The notes beneath the pieces were generated by a model. The model worked only from the letters and a program-made list of their open reading frames with translations. It had not been told where the DNA came from and did not search any database. A DNA stretch of 64,000 nucleotides from Tetrastigma voinierianum (lineage: Eukaryota > Streptophyta > Magnoliopsida > Vitales > Vitaceae): positions 248,001 through 312,000 of the forward strand of contig JAEQBH010004412.1 of assembly GCA_016808115.1 (NCBI GenBank), in the 5' to 3' direction. Position numbers and translations under genes: made by a program. The number at the start of each line of letters is the position of its first letter. The first letter of the stretch is position 1. Shown in pieces: positions 31,480 to 42,930 of the stretch.

Positions 31480-34245
31480 CTTACTATTTTTTTAGACTGA
31501 TGCCATTTGCTTTTATCTATGCTTATGCATCAGCAGGATGTGATTTTTCTGTTCTAATCTAAAATTTCCAATTAGAGGGGCTACACTGATTTACATCTAA
31601 TGTAATGAAGAACTTCATGTAATTTACAATTTTTAAACTATAGAAACCTCAATTTATCAGAAAACGATAATGACATGACAAAGAACAAATAACTACTTTA
31701 GTATCTCTGGCTCTGAACCACAAATGAAATACTGATTCTCTTTTAGTGCATTTTGATGTTATTACATGGAAAATCAATGTTTATTGTGGTTACTTATCTT
31801 TTACAATGTTCAAGCATCCCTTGATGATATTTTTGAAAAATATCTGCAAAATTATTTTAATAAATGCTCTTATATATTTATTGGTTTCTTATAGCATTGC
31901 ATTTGATTAGATAACCGTCATGCTAGATTATTCTATAAATAGTCAAGATTACTCTAAGATTTAGGACTATTGAATCTCCTCTTCGGCTGCTTACACTACT
32001 ACTGATTTGATCCTTGCCCTACTCCTTCCCTTTTTTCATCACAAATTCATTTTAGGAAAACTATAGTTTATAGTTGCATAAATAAAAGCAGAGGATGCAG
32101 TTTAACTATTAAATTGATACCTATAGTCACATAATGTTCTGAGAATTGTTTTCTAATTTGAACTTCCAAAAAATAGTACTGTCGGAATTTATATATATGG
32201 ATATGTTAATTTTAATAATTAACTTTCTAAATCTCTCAAAATTCGAAAAAAATTATGTCATGAGAAACATTTGAAAATCTGCTACAATGTCATACCAAAT
32301 TGGACGTATATGAGAATCCATTGTACAGATTTGGAAGAAATGATCAAAATAAAATGAAAGATAAAAAAAGATCACTCTGGTTAGTATTTGACTATTTATA
32401 CTTTAAGATTTTCTTTTTCCCCAATAGAATGACTTGTCTGTGGTTAGAAAAATAGATAAACATGCTGGTTGTAGAGCCTGAGATGTCTATTTACAAAAAA
32501 TCAATCACTGAAACTATATGGAAAATTTGGTTCAAATGCTTTTACAGGAAAATCTTTGCAGAACCCAAAATATTTCAACAACAAAATGCCAACACTATTG
32601 CTGGGTGATTCTACCATTGTTATTAGAAGACTATTATCTTTAGTTTTTCTTGCGTCACTTGATTTTCCATGTGTGGTGGTTTAAAAATCCACTTTGTGAT
32701 GACACTTGATATGGGTACAAGAGGCCTCTTTCTTTATTAATATCCTTCCCCACATATCATGAATTTCCTAAATTTTATTAGCTTCAATTAATGAATGAGA
32801 CTAGAATGTCCATTAGCCTATACCTATCACCTTCCTACTCTAATGTGCAAGCTTCTGGTCCTTTGACCTCATCAAGTTTGTTCCAATATTTCTGAAGTCT
32901 CTTCATTCATCTACCTACCCCGCATAGTGCAAAGATTTCACATGGCCAGGCCAGGAATAGGGTTGTTAAGTAAATGATATGGTCAAAAAACATAGATTCT
33001 TCAAATCTCTTTGTTCCTAGTAGTTTGTTATGTGCAAGGAGAGGTGAACTGGAATATTCATCTTTCCTTTACTGCCTAGAATATATATGTGGGTGTGTGT
33101 GTATATATAAGAAAACAGCATTAGAAAGGTAATAAGGATGTGGTCTTGATATAAATTGATTCTAGAGGTGTTTTAAGGCGGTTTTTCCTATCATGTTAAG
33201 TGTGTTCAGGCTCAAGGCTCAATCACTCCTTTGTTATATAAAATACTTGTTAATACATGCAATCTATTAAAGAGGTGCCCTTGCAGACTTTACTTTCCTT
33301 TCTTTTAAAATACTTTTTCTTGAAATCTCAATATATATTGGAATTTATGTGGCATATAATATCTTTATTGAATGTTCCTTTTAAATGTTAGGAATATTGA
33401 ATAAGATTTTGAATATATTTTATAAAATTGATATGTATCCAAGGTCATATTTCACTTTACTCAAGTGTGTCGGTAATTTGTGGAACATAGGAGACATTTG
33501 CACCTAGGTGTGTCTTTGGCAGTTTTTAAACTATGGTTTTTCCTTTTATTTCTCTCATTCTGCTGTCTTTAGTCTGTATATGCCTTTGTATGGCAATATG
33601 GAAATTGCAAACCTATAATTTAAAAAACATGAAATTGCCTTCAAGCATATTAATGCAACCACTACTGGTGAGAAAATGTTCATAACCATCCTGTCTCTGT
33701 TTTTGTGTGTGTGTATTATATTTGTGTTTTATATACCTATACATAAAAACATTTGTGATAAACATTATGAAGGGAGGTGAAAATAAAAGAAGGAAAAGAA
33801 AGAGAAAAGAAAAAGAAACAGTACATGGCTTGCTTCATGTTGATAAATATGACAAAGTAATGACTGATATAAACATGGCATAAGCTTTACACTCTGATAA
33901 GTAAGGATAAACTAATGACTTGGCACAACTAATTTGGGAATTATATGCATGAGAAAGATAAAGGAGAGGAAAACTTTGAACAATATCATGATAACTACTT
34001 GCTACCAATTTGATGATCTGGTTGCATCACTTTGCAATCTATGTGTCTTTCATGCATGTATAAATATGTTTTCTCCATTCCTAACATGTTAAAAATAATA
34101 ATTATACGTGACATTCCATTGTATGATATGATATATGACATGGTAGACACATGATTCAGAAACAACGGATGTACATTTTATTGGGTTGACAGGTGTAACC
34201 ATGACCAAGTATAAACATAATTCATATATGTTTACTTGTTTTGTC
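31480..34245. other. Long intronic stretch
   Basis: AT-rich with no recognisable exon. 33165-33537 resembles the hAT-like repeat family: it starts near TTTTAAGGCGG and ends GTTTTTAAACTATG, the same CATAGTTT(T)AAA terminus (reverse complement) as at 26113 and 48028. Purine-rich 33774-33825 (GGAAAAGAAAGAGAAAAG) is low complexity. Confidence 0.45.
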
Positions 34246-34249
34246 TCAG

Positions 34250-34435
34250 CCGAATTTTCGAAGTTGGATGTTCCAGACACATACGATGATCCAGTAGACA
34301 CAGTAAGTGATGATCCACTAGGTGATGATCCGCCAGTAGATGATGACCTTAGAAGACACATCTGATGATTCACCTTATGGTACTACTATTATATTGGCCC
34401 CAGAAATTATGAAAGAGTTTAATATTGATGAGAAG
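34250..34435 (+). pseudogene. GCN2: GCN2 copy 1, activation-segment exon
   Basis: Acceptor TTGTCTCAG/ and donor GAGAAG/GTAAAT. It begins AEFSKLDVPD (family L-A-K-F-L-K-L-E-Q-L-D) and ends GTTIILAPEIMKEFNIDEK (family G-T-Y-F-Y-T-A-P-E-I-x-x-x-W-P-K-I-N-E-K), so the APE anchor is present. Between them is an acidic repeat built from GTAGA and GATGATCC units (DDPVDTVSDDPLGDDPP), followed by a frameshift near 34350 before the second block. Confidence 0.75.
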
Positions 34436-34531
34436 GTAAATGATTAACTGGGCTGCGTAGTTTTTTTTTTTTCTCATGTCTTTACTCCTCATCCAATTTG
34501 TCTTATTCACTCAAGATGATTTGAAGGACAG

Positions 34532-34781
34532 GCTGATATATACAGCCCTGGTGTTGTGCCTTTGAGTTTAAGTACTCATTCCACGCAATAAATGGAGAGA
34601 GCGGTAATTTTTGATAAACTGAAAATGAGAGAGAACTCCCCTTCTTCTTGCAAGTTGAGTTTCGGAGCAAGCATCCTCTTGTTGAAGCAGCTAATTTCTC
34701 CGAATCCATCTGATCGTCCTTCTGCGGCAGATATTTTACATCTACCATTTTCTTCAAATATGAAATCTGAGTCACTATACT
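34532..34781 (+). pseudogene. GCN2: GCN2 copy 1, kinase C-lobe exon with in-frame stop
   Basis: Acceptor GGACAG/ and donor ATACT/GTAAGT. In phase with the previous exon it reads ADIYSPGVV, eleven positions, then MERAVIFDKLK and later LLKQLISPNPSDRPSAADIL. Plant GCN2 has A-D-M-Y-S-L-G-V-V, eleven residues, M-E-R, and S-P-S-P-S-D-R-P-S-A. The eleventh position here is TAA (34589-34591). Because no indel occurs in this stretch, a base substitution made the stop. This is the clearest GCN2 block in the window. Confidence 0.85.
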
Positions 34782-35269
34782 GTAAGTAAAACAATAATAT
34801 ATATTTTGTTTTATGAAAGCTTAAATATAAAACCTACTCAAATGCCCCTTAAGTTTTCTATTTCATGGTATATGGAGATTGGTGGAACAATCATAATTAC
34901 ACGGGTATGGTTAGAGTTTTTTTTTCATTTCTGTGCCTACTACTGGTTCTTTAGTTTGGGCATTCAAAAATATTTCTATTACTTACCTGAAGGCTTGATC
35001 CGTGAACCATTGATAGGTGTTAGCACTTTTGGATGGATTTGAGATTTAGTGATTATTTTCTTTATATTTCTAAGGAAGGAAAATTTGTTCGAAATTAGAT
35101 GTTTACTTTATTTCCCATTTTTTTTCCATGCCTATACTTATTTCCGCATATTCTGTAATACTGATTCAATCCTTCCGTTCGTTGATTCTTTTCTAGGTCT
35201 GTAATCAGGAGACGAGGGGCTTTAGGTCTGTGATCGTGAGACCATGGTGCTGGTGCTGAGAAAATCTTT

Positions 35270-35455
35270 CCTTTTGTGTTTGGCAAGAAAATATATTGAG
35301 AAATTCTGTGCATAAAAAATTTATTACTAAAATGTATATGTTTTCTTTGTCTTTTGATTGGCCTTTTGTGTTTGACGATATATTGAGAAATTTTGAGTAT
35401 AAAAAATATTAGACAATATATACATGTTTCCTTTTCTGTCTTTTTGACTGGCCCA
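35270..35455. repeat. 92 bp tandem duplication
   Basis: CCTTTTGTGTTTG starts at 35270 and 35362. Both units continue through ATATTGAGAAATT, ATAAAAAAT and a TTTTGA(T/C)TGGCC end at about 35363 and 35455. Confidence 0.85.
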
Positions 35456-37299
35456 AAATACACTCTATTATAACATTAAAGGTTTTAATTGATCAATCCT
35501 TTAAAATTTGTCAAATCCTTTAATTTTAACACAAAACTCTATCCATCGGATTATAATTTTTTAGTTTGTACAAAAACTTATTTCATATTATGTATTTTTT
35601 TAAAACTAAACATTTAGCTTATAAAGCATTGTAATCTGGTCTGTAAGACCCTTCTTCCTAACTATGAATGAATTAGGATCTTTCAAATTTAATATTACGA
35701 GATATATAATAAAATAACCGAACATCAAACACAAATGAAATCAATAAGGGATACTATAATTTTACTAGAAAATTCTCATACTAATTATAAAGATAAAAAA
35801 AACTCATGGGTTCGATAGCTCAAAATGTAGGAAAAAACAATTGAATAACATTCATTCCAAAATGAATGAATGAATTATATTTAATATGAGGAATGAATGA
35901 CTTTTCATTCTATTGGCTCTATAAATGAGCCTTGGCTTCTCTTTCAAAAGTTTGTATAAGATTTTCTCAGGTTTTTGTATATGTAAAGGTTGGATCAAGT
36001 TAGTTATATCTCTGAGCTTTATTGGTACGATAATATATTCGAATATAGTTTCAGTTCGTCAAAATAATATCAAGGTATTATGGTGTTGTTTATACACCGT
36101 TTTATCTTAGGAGACAGATGTTTATATGATAGTTTTCGAGCTATAAAGGAGACGAAGAATTTGTCTTCAGGAGATCGTGACTTATTTGCATCTGACATCC
36201 TTCATCTCCGATCAAATCTTTATTATTTTCTATACATTTTTTCTTTTTATTTTGTAATTTTTTCTTTCTTGTCATTTTATTTTCTTATCTATTTACTTAA
36301 GTTGGTACATAAAACTATTATTTAAGACTGCCATTCAAAATTACATTGTTTATATTAAGATTTACTTCACCCTGGGAACTCGTGATGTACACAATTTCAA
36401 AATTGTTTCAAGGTGTTAAGGGATTTAATGATGTAATAATGGTGGGCAAATTAGATTAAATGAGGTTTATTTACACTTTATATGGATTTAAAGATTTTAA
36501 GAAAATTCCAGAATTTATTGCTCTTGAGGATTGGCTTAACTGGTAAAAGAGTACCATGGGCATACAAAAATAATTTTATTTATTAAACTTGTTATATATT
36601 ATAGATACAAATTACTAAAAACTCCATAAATAATTAAATAATATCTTGTTTAATGACATAATAAATCTATATAAAGCTTACAAAATTTGATAATATAGTG
36701 ACTTCTGTTCTTCTACATCCTAACGATCATAATATGATATTTTTGATTTATCGAATCAGTTTTACCTATTTGAATCGCCCCCATTCAAATAAAGCACCAC
36801 GTCGTAATCTTAATAGATTTATGACAATACGAAAAATAAGATAAGATCGGAATACGAAACGAAAGAAAGAGGGATGACAGTGAGCTGATTTTGGATAATA
36901 ATGATAAAAATTCACCCCTTATTACTTGAGTAAAATGGACTATAAGAGAACAAGATGAAATAAAATGAGAGGAACATAGTGTTTTTTTTCATATTTGTTT
37001 AAGAAAATTACTTTAATTCATATGGTAAATCTAAATGTACCCGACCTGCTCGGACCAGGCCGGAATCGAGTCGGCCAATTTTTTGCTCGGGATGGTAAAA
37101 ATAGCAGCCTAACTCAACCCTAAATATGGGTGGGCAAAACCAAAATACTTTATAAAGTAGAAAAATGGGGCTGACTGTTGGATCTATAAATCGTCAAATT
37201 TGACTCCACGCTAATAAATTATCAACCCAACCCATCCTAATTTAATGACGACCAACCCACCACGGCCTAAACTGCCATCTCTACTTCTTTAACATAACA

Positions 37300-37535
37300 T
37301 TATTAGATTTTTGTGAATATAGAAAAACTATTTTATCTAATTACAATTTTTTATTTAATATCAACATTTTGAGATCATATAAATTGATTTTTTTAATCAA
37401 ACACATTTTTTTTTTAAGTTAATCATTTTTTAATATAATATAATAAATTATATTTATTGAGACTCGAACCCCTCTCATTTTTGTATTCAACATTTTTAAC
37501 ACTGACGTTCTAATCACTGAGTTGGAAGGTGGACC
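37300..37535 (-). mobile_element. tRNA-derived SINE, head readable
   Basis: On the minus strand 37535-37460 reads CCTTCCAACTCAGTGATTAG (A-box-like), about 30 bases, then GAGGGGTTCGAGTCTC (B box). Spacing and both boxes fit an RNA polymerase III promoter of a plant SINE. The body toward 37300 is AT-rich with a run of A on the minus strand. No acceptor-stem pairing is visible, so it is not a tRNA gene. Confidence 0.5.
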
Positions 37536-37810
37536 ACAAACACATTTAATATAATAGAAGTTTTTTAATATATAAGAAGTATCTATGGAAAATATATTTA
37601 GGATATTTCTAGCTTATGATTTATTTATTTATTTTAAAGATAAGGGCAAAAAGTCGGAAAATTCCTGTTAATATGGCTCATTACGCACTCCAGGCCTCAC
37701 GTTAGCACGTGCTCGAGTCCTCTGCATCTCGCCGCTCTGGGTTTGAAAAAGGTGCTCAACTCTACTAATTCAAAACTCCTTCGCATACAACAGTCAACAG
37801 AGGGCTGATA

Positions 37811-37914
37811 ATGGGCCACACCATGAACGAGCGTGGCGGCGGCGGCGGCTGGCTGAGCTGGCAGCCCTCCCACCTGCCTCCGGGAAAATGACATCTCGAG
37901 GAGATCTATGCACT
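37811..37914 (+). pseudogene. GCN2: GCN2 copy 2, exon 1
   Basis: ATG at 37811 gives MGHTMNERGGGGG, matching the M-G-H/R-S-x-K-K-x-x-R-G-G-G-G start of plant GCN2, which supports this start. The frame meets TGA at 37889. One base further the sequence resumes as EEIYAL, with donor CACT/GTAAGTCCTC at 37915, the same donor words as copy 1. A one-base indel or an assembly error separates the two parts. Confidence 0.7.
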
Positions 37915-37999
37915 GTAAGTCCTCAAACCGCGGAATTGCCTTTAAGAAAAAGGAGATCCCCAGGAAAGTTCCTATAGTTGGAGAAATTTAGTCCGGAAA

Positions 38000-39800
38000 A
38001 CTGGTGCAAATACTAGTTTGATAGTTCTAGGGATTAATGAACATGGAGGGAGTCGGAGTCTGCTCTACTAACTGGGCCTGAATTTCTAGTTGAGCTTATT
38101 GAGGCATTTGCTAACGGGAAAGGCACTACCAAACCAGACTGTGATAACATTTCAGGATCTATGAACTTCAACAGCAGAGAGCCCAACCCGAGTGGCTTCA
38201 TGCCATATGGGCCCTCTCTTTGTAAGGTTCTCTTGATGCAAGTTCCTTTTGGAGGAGTTTTTGAGGATCACGTATAGTACTTACTACTTGTATATCAAAC
38301 AGATAAGAGAGGCCAAACAGAGGTAGAAACTTGTACCCTTGTGCAGGGGTGAGTAATCCGGAAATTTTTACTTGATTTGTCAGATAATGATCTTCCCTTA
38401 CATGGAAGATGAATAAAGCTTCTACACCCAAAAACCTTAAGAGGAGAGGACTGAAAGAGATTTAACATTGAGAAGAGTTTTCTTGAAAACCTGGATAAGA
38501 TTTTTGGAGTTTAGTCTTGGAGCAGTGGCTAAAACATCACTTCAATAAATTTTAGAGACGTCATGGATAAATGGGAAGGTTATACTATTATTAAAATTTC
38601 CAGTAAGTGTCTTTTTTCTTCCCTCCGCTATTCCCGCTGGTTGAGGTGCAGGCTAAGACATGAGGAATGGAGAATATTCTGAAGATAGGCCCCAAAATTA
38701 TCATTAAAATATTTTCTTCCCTAATATATGTCTGAAAGACATTAATTTGTGTATGAAACTGCCATTGAAAACAAATTAATAGAAAGATAGAGACAAAGGT
38801 GGTGAAAGGAAATGGTAAAGAAGACGGAAAATTGCTAGAAAGGATTACAAAATATGTGCCATTTATTTTTTAAAGGCATTCCTCTTATTGGTATTCAACT
38901 AATTTGAATTTGGTAAGCTAGCAAGGAGAAGAGCAATGATTCAGGAGATGAGATTTGAAACATTCAGGTGTTGGAGTTTTTGTATATTCCCATGCGTTGT
39001 AGAGTTCTCTTGAGGGATATGGAGGAGTTCAATCTTATACTTCTTGATTGATCTATTTGTGAGGATTCTTCATACTTCCAAATATAGAGAGGATTCAATC
39101 TTTATTACTTGTACTTTATCACATTTGGCCTACATACGTTTTAGAATATAAAAACATGAAAATGATTTGTAACTTCATAAAGAGAGATCATGGCTCTTTT
39201 AAAAAGGCGCCTTATGATTGCTCTAGGATCAAGAGGGAGCCAATTTCGGTGACAATGCCTCACTTTCCAAAAAAACATATGTCTTATCAATATACGCCTT
39301 GCAGACTATATTCTTTTCGAACACTTTTATTCTACAAGCAGGATTATATATATTGAAATTTATATTTAATTTAAATTTTAAATATTAGGAATGTTAAATT
39401 TTTAATCGATGAATTAGAATTAGAATTATATTTATAAAAATTGATGTGCATCTAGGTCAAGCATTTCAATTCACTATGGCACGGCTCTTGTTTCTAACTT
39501 GTGGAGTTGGAATAGTTTTTGTACATAGGTGAAGAGGATTTTTTCACGTATAGCTTAGAATTGTCGGGCTCATGCCTCAGGCCGGTGAGGTTTCTTTTCC
39601 GCCCGGCCCTTGCTGGGCCGAGGTTCCTTGTCACCGCCTTCTGCTTGCCCCATCCGGTTCCCTTGTATACCCCGTGTACTTCTTGAACCTTGGCTCTTTA
39701 TCAATACACTCGCTTTATCGATAAAAATAAAAATCACTGTGCATGCCTTACGCCTAAGCCGCATGAGACTTTACTGAGTGCACCTTTAAGTACTTTCAAA
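38000..39800 (+). other. Intron 1 of copy 2 with L1 3' remnants
   Basis: 38000-39540 has no readable family. 39545-39735 has the texture of a plant L1 3' UTR: GGCCCTTGCTGGGCCG, CCTTGTATACCCCGTGTACTTC, TTTATCAATACACTC, then ATCGATAAAAATAAAAA as a tail. 39730-39808 resembles the terminal part of the hAT-like family (TTACGCCTAAGCC, GCACCTTTAAG, CAAAACCATAG). Confidence 0.45.
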
Positions 39801-40103
39801 ACCATAGCAAAATATAAAACCCCGAATGATTTCTAATCTCGCTAAAAGATCAAAAATGTTTATAGAGTCGAGTAAAAATAAATAAGGTGTGAGCTTATTA
39901 AGGAAAAAATGTCTAATATAATACTATTCAGCCCTCTTAGAATCTGTCTATGATCTTACTCATCGGATCCGTGAATTACCTTATCGATCTACTCTTACTG
40001 CCACTTGAAATATTGAATTGATTTCGTTGATTATGCTAATTAGTAGAGCCTTTATCTTGTTTCTATATTCTCAAGTTCTCATATCATATTTACTCACATT
40101 TAG

Positions 40104-40175
40104 GCATGCAATATTTCAAGATAAGTGCAAAGTTGATCTGCACTCATATCCCCTAAGCTCACTTTTTGCTTTTAG
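40104..40175 (+). pseudogene. GCN2: GCN2 copy 2, exon 2 (RWD, shortened)
   Basis: Acceptor ACATTTAG/. In phase with exon 1 it reads LHAIFQDKCKVDL, matching C-A-I-F-Q-E-D-C-K-V-V of GCN2, then HSYPLSSLFAFR running into CC of exon 3, where the family has S-A-L-L-x-V-R-C. About twenty residues of the RWD core, including I-K-L-R-P-Y-S, are absent, so an in-frame deletion is likely. The donor /GTTGGTTATTTTT matches copy 1. Confidence 0.7.
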
Positions 40176-40413
40176 GTTGGTTATTTTTGACGCTTCATAT
40201 CAATTTCAATTCTTAATGAATTTGTAACTCTCTAGGTTGATATTTCGGCTTTATCTAAAAATATGAACAGCTTTATTCAAAGGATACATGATTACAAATT
40301 AATCTAGGATGTTTCGCTTCTTCTTTTAGTAAGGCTTGTGAGGTGGTTGTTCGCTTGGTTTTGATTTTGTTTTAATGGCTTTCTTTGTGATGGTTTTCTT
40401 AATGTTTTATTAG

Positions 40414-40518
40414 GTGCTGTCGGGTATCCTTAAGCAAGTGCCTGCAGAGCTGAAAATAACACTGCAGAAAGGCTCATCAAAAGTTGATTATGATAATCTT
40501 GGTCTTCGCTGTGACTAG
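40414..40518 (+). pseudogene. GCN2: GCN2 copy 2, exon 3 with CAG-to-TAG stop
   Basis: Acceptor TTTATTAG/ and donor GACTAG/GTATGATG. After a one-base loss near 40425 it reads ELKITLQKGSSKVDYDNLGL and then RCD*. It is colinear with ELMIKSTKGLSKDDRDNLLS of copy 1 and with E-L-Q-I-T-P-E-K-G-L-S-K of the family. The last codon before the donor is TAG (40516-40518) where copy 1 has CAG. Confidence 0.75.
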
Positions 40519-40529
40519 GTATGATGTGC

Positions 40530-41200
40530 TTGCTTGAAAAGCAATATATTGATAAAAAAAGAACCAAGAGGTTCCAACTTCCAAGAAGTACACTGGAGTA
40601 TAAGAGGGAACCAAATGGGGACAAAAAACAAGCAGAATAACTGGCGCAAACCTTAGAAGAGCCATTAACAGGACCATTTAAACCAACTCTGTACCATCTT
40701 CACCTAAACCCATCCTTTCCATAACTTACACAACCCATCTAATGTGATCATAGGCTTTTTCAAAACCTAATTTACAACTGCTAATTTCTTCTTTTCTTTT
40801 CTCAACACAGTCCACAACTTTCATTGGAAATCGAACAACATCTAGAATCGACGTCCCCACAAAGGATGTTTGAGATTGGAGATGATCATGCCCATAACCC
40901 TTATCCCTGCTAAATTAACACTTTGTTAGAATCTTGTAGAGACTTCCTCGCTTAAACTAATGGGCCTTAAGTCCTTGAGGTTCTCTACATTCCTTTTCTT
41001 GGGGACTAGGACCAGAAGGCAGCATTCAGTTTTTGACAATCCGGCTTTTGCTCGTGAAACTCCTTTAAAAAACCAAATTTTATAGCCAGAATATAACTGC
41101 GGCTGCATAGAAGTGTCTGAGATTGAAGTTGTGTGTTTGAGAAAGAGGAATGTTTGTTGATGGCGAGTTATCAACATGATATAGGTGATTGATAAAGAAA
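40530..41200 (-). mobile_element. L1 RT fragment, minus strand
   Basis: Minus-strand translation gives LVPKKRNVENLKDLRPISL near 41030-40970 (family I-P-K-K-x-x-x-x-x-I-K-D-F-R-P-I-S-L), then CKLGFEKAYDHIRW with MERMGLGEDGT near 40780-40690 (family C-K-L-D-I-E-K-A-Y-D-H-V-N-W, M-G-F-G). These are RT motifs 1-3 in order; stops interrupt. It abuts a plus-strand L1 fragment. Confidence 0.75.
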
Positions 41201-41269
41201 CTTGTAAATCTTATTCATATAATGTCTTGGAATAGATTTATGGTGATTGATATAGGTGATTCTTCTGGT

Positions 41270-42930
41270 TTTTGGACAATTGCCAGAACTAAAAATAAAC
41301 TTAGAGAAGAGTACACTCTTTGGGATCAATGTTAACCAAGAGTCTCTCACTTGTATGGCATCAAGTCTTGAGTGTAGAGTTTTAGAGCTGCCATTGTCTC
41401 ATTCGGTCCTTTAGGAGTGAACCAATGACAATAAGCTGGGACTTAGTGGTTGATAGGGATATCAAGGAGATTGGATGGTTGAAGAAGGCTCATTTGTCTT
41501 GGGAGGATAACTTAATTCACTTTGTTTATCTTACATCCTAACGTATTTCCTCTTTTCAAGATCCCAAGACTAATTTGCAAGTAGAAAAGTTACAAAAAGA
41601 GATTTTCTATGGTCCTGGTTTGGGGGTTGGGGTGGGGAAGAGAGACCATTTGGTTAGTTGGGATGTTGTGGTGAACAAAGGAGTTTGGAGGTTGGAGTTT
41701 AGTGGGAAGACATCCTTGAGAAATCGTGTTTATTAGGAAGTGGCTTGGAGGTTCCCAGGAAAGTGGTAGTCTCAGGGCACTAGGTGATTCGAAAGTATTT
41801 ATGGGACACATTTTAATGGATGGATGCCAACATTATGGTGAGATGGTCGATGGGGATGTCCATGGAAGGCTATTTCTCAAGTCTTTCAAGACTTTTCCCC
41901 TTATTTCCCGCCTCTCAGGGTAGGGAGTGACAAAGAACCGCTTTAAAGATTTAGGCAGGAGAGCAACCTGAGTTTACACCTGCAAGTCTCTACAGAATCA
42001 CCAAAGGAGAATCTACCATCTCGCAGGTCCTTGGAAGTTTCTATCCGCTGAATCTTAGTTTCGCCAGGTACCCCCACCGATCTAGAAATTCGAATTGCTT
42101 GAAAGACTCATGTTTTCACTTAATAAAGCATTATCTTCTTCCACCATGGATTCTAGAGGCCTGCTTGTCTCCCACCAAATATTCTCGCTAAGTCTTTCTT
42201 TCTTCATGGCCTTGTCCAAAAATCTTTCTAATCTAATCCCTTTTCTTCCCGTACTAATTTTATTTGATATCAAAAGCCCTACCAAAGGTTAAGGCCTTAG
42301 CTTCTTGGTTAGTGGTGCTTTTAAGAAGGTAAATACTAATGACATGCTGCCAGAAGACCCTTACAAACCCTTAGTCCACATTGTGTATTCTATGCAAGGA
42401 GGTGGAATCTATTGATCATCTCTTTTTTTTTTCATTGTCCAACAACACAAATGCAAGTACAAGTTAATCAGTATTAATTGAGGGTACTACCATGAATTTT
42501 GGAAATTTTATTATTTTCTTCAAAGGTTTGGGAAATCAACTCCAAAGGTTTAGATTTATGGTATATTGTATGTCTACCTGCCTATGATAGTGTATATAAG
42601 AGAGAAATGCAAGGATTTTGAGATATGTGTAGGAACTGGAAGAGGTAAGCAGGATCTATTCATTTTATGCCTCTTTATGGGTTTTTGTACTCATCTTTTT
42701 AAATGAGTCCCACTCAATTCTATTCTCCTTAGTTGGCTCTTGACTTGTATTTGAGTGAGGTGACCTCCTTGTGAGTCTTTGTCTAAGGTTTGTAGGGCTC
42801 ATCTTTTGTTTTAAATTGCCCCTGTAAAGTGTAAGTATACTTTTACTTGATCAGGTTTTGTACTTAGTGAGAAGGATTTCTCATCCTTTCACTTTTCAAT
42901 ACATGTTTTGTTTCTGATAAAAAAAAATGG
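41270..42930 (+). mobile_element. L1 ORF2 C-terminal half with 3' UTR and A tail
   Basis: Plus-strand order: LPELKINLEKSTLFGINVNQ at 41281-41340 (family G-L-K-I-N-x-x-K-S), a VTKRDFLWSW stretch near 41588, WMDANIMVRWS near 41822 (family W-D-A-N-x-V-V-R-W-S), GLGRRAT, then KVKALAWLVVLLRRVNTNDM near 42284-42345 (family K-V-K-A-F-A-W-L-V-x-x-x-K-V-N-T-N-D) and a HCP block near 42440. A 3' UTR follows, ending TTTCTGATAAAAAAAAA at about 42929. Confidence 0.75.

Larger units (their letters stand above)
19653..34781 (+). pseudogene. GCN2: GCN2-like eIF2-alpha kinase, copy 1, broken
   Basis: GCN2 senses uncharged tRNA and phosphorylates eIF2-alpha. The family order is RWD domain, kinase domain, HisRS-like domain. 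Recognisable exons here: N-terminus (19653-19822), RWD pieces (23754-23828, 24023-24128, 24983-25070), entry to the kinase (27049-27106), N-lobe (27401-27512), catalytic-loop region (31348-31465), activation segment (34250-34435) and C-lobe (34532-34781). Most joins have clear AG and GT sites. The N-lobe-to-catalytic-loop exon(s) and the whole HisRS-like part were not found. The glycine loop, HRD and DFG are lost, and stops occur in the N-lobe and C-lobe exons. Introns contain L1 and copia remains. A second copy follows at 37811. Identity with GCN2 rests on several independent motif blocks in the right order. Confidence 0.75.
34782..37810. other. Spacer between the GCN2 copies
   Basis: No HisRS-like GCN2 exon was found downstream of the C-lobe exon. 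It contains a 92 bp tandem duplication and a SINE head (listed separately), a stretch with repeated GGGTGGGC and CAACCCAACCC words at 37030-37280 that looks like an old repeat, and otherwise AT-rich DNA. 37640-37810 upstream of the copy 2 ATG is GC-richer and may be the decayed promoter and 5' UTR. Confidence 0.5.

Noticed and set aside
19653..34781. The idea that GCN2 copy 1 is a working gene with sequencing errors
   Set aside because: Independent losses of the glycine loop, HRD and DFG, plus a substitution-type stop, are too many and too specific for random base errors, although accurate reads are still the decisive test.
37460..37535. tRNA-like sequence on the minus strand
   Set aside because: A and B boxes are present, but acceptor and anticodon stems do not pair; it is treated as a SINE head.
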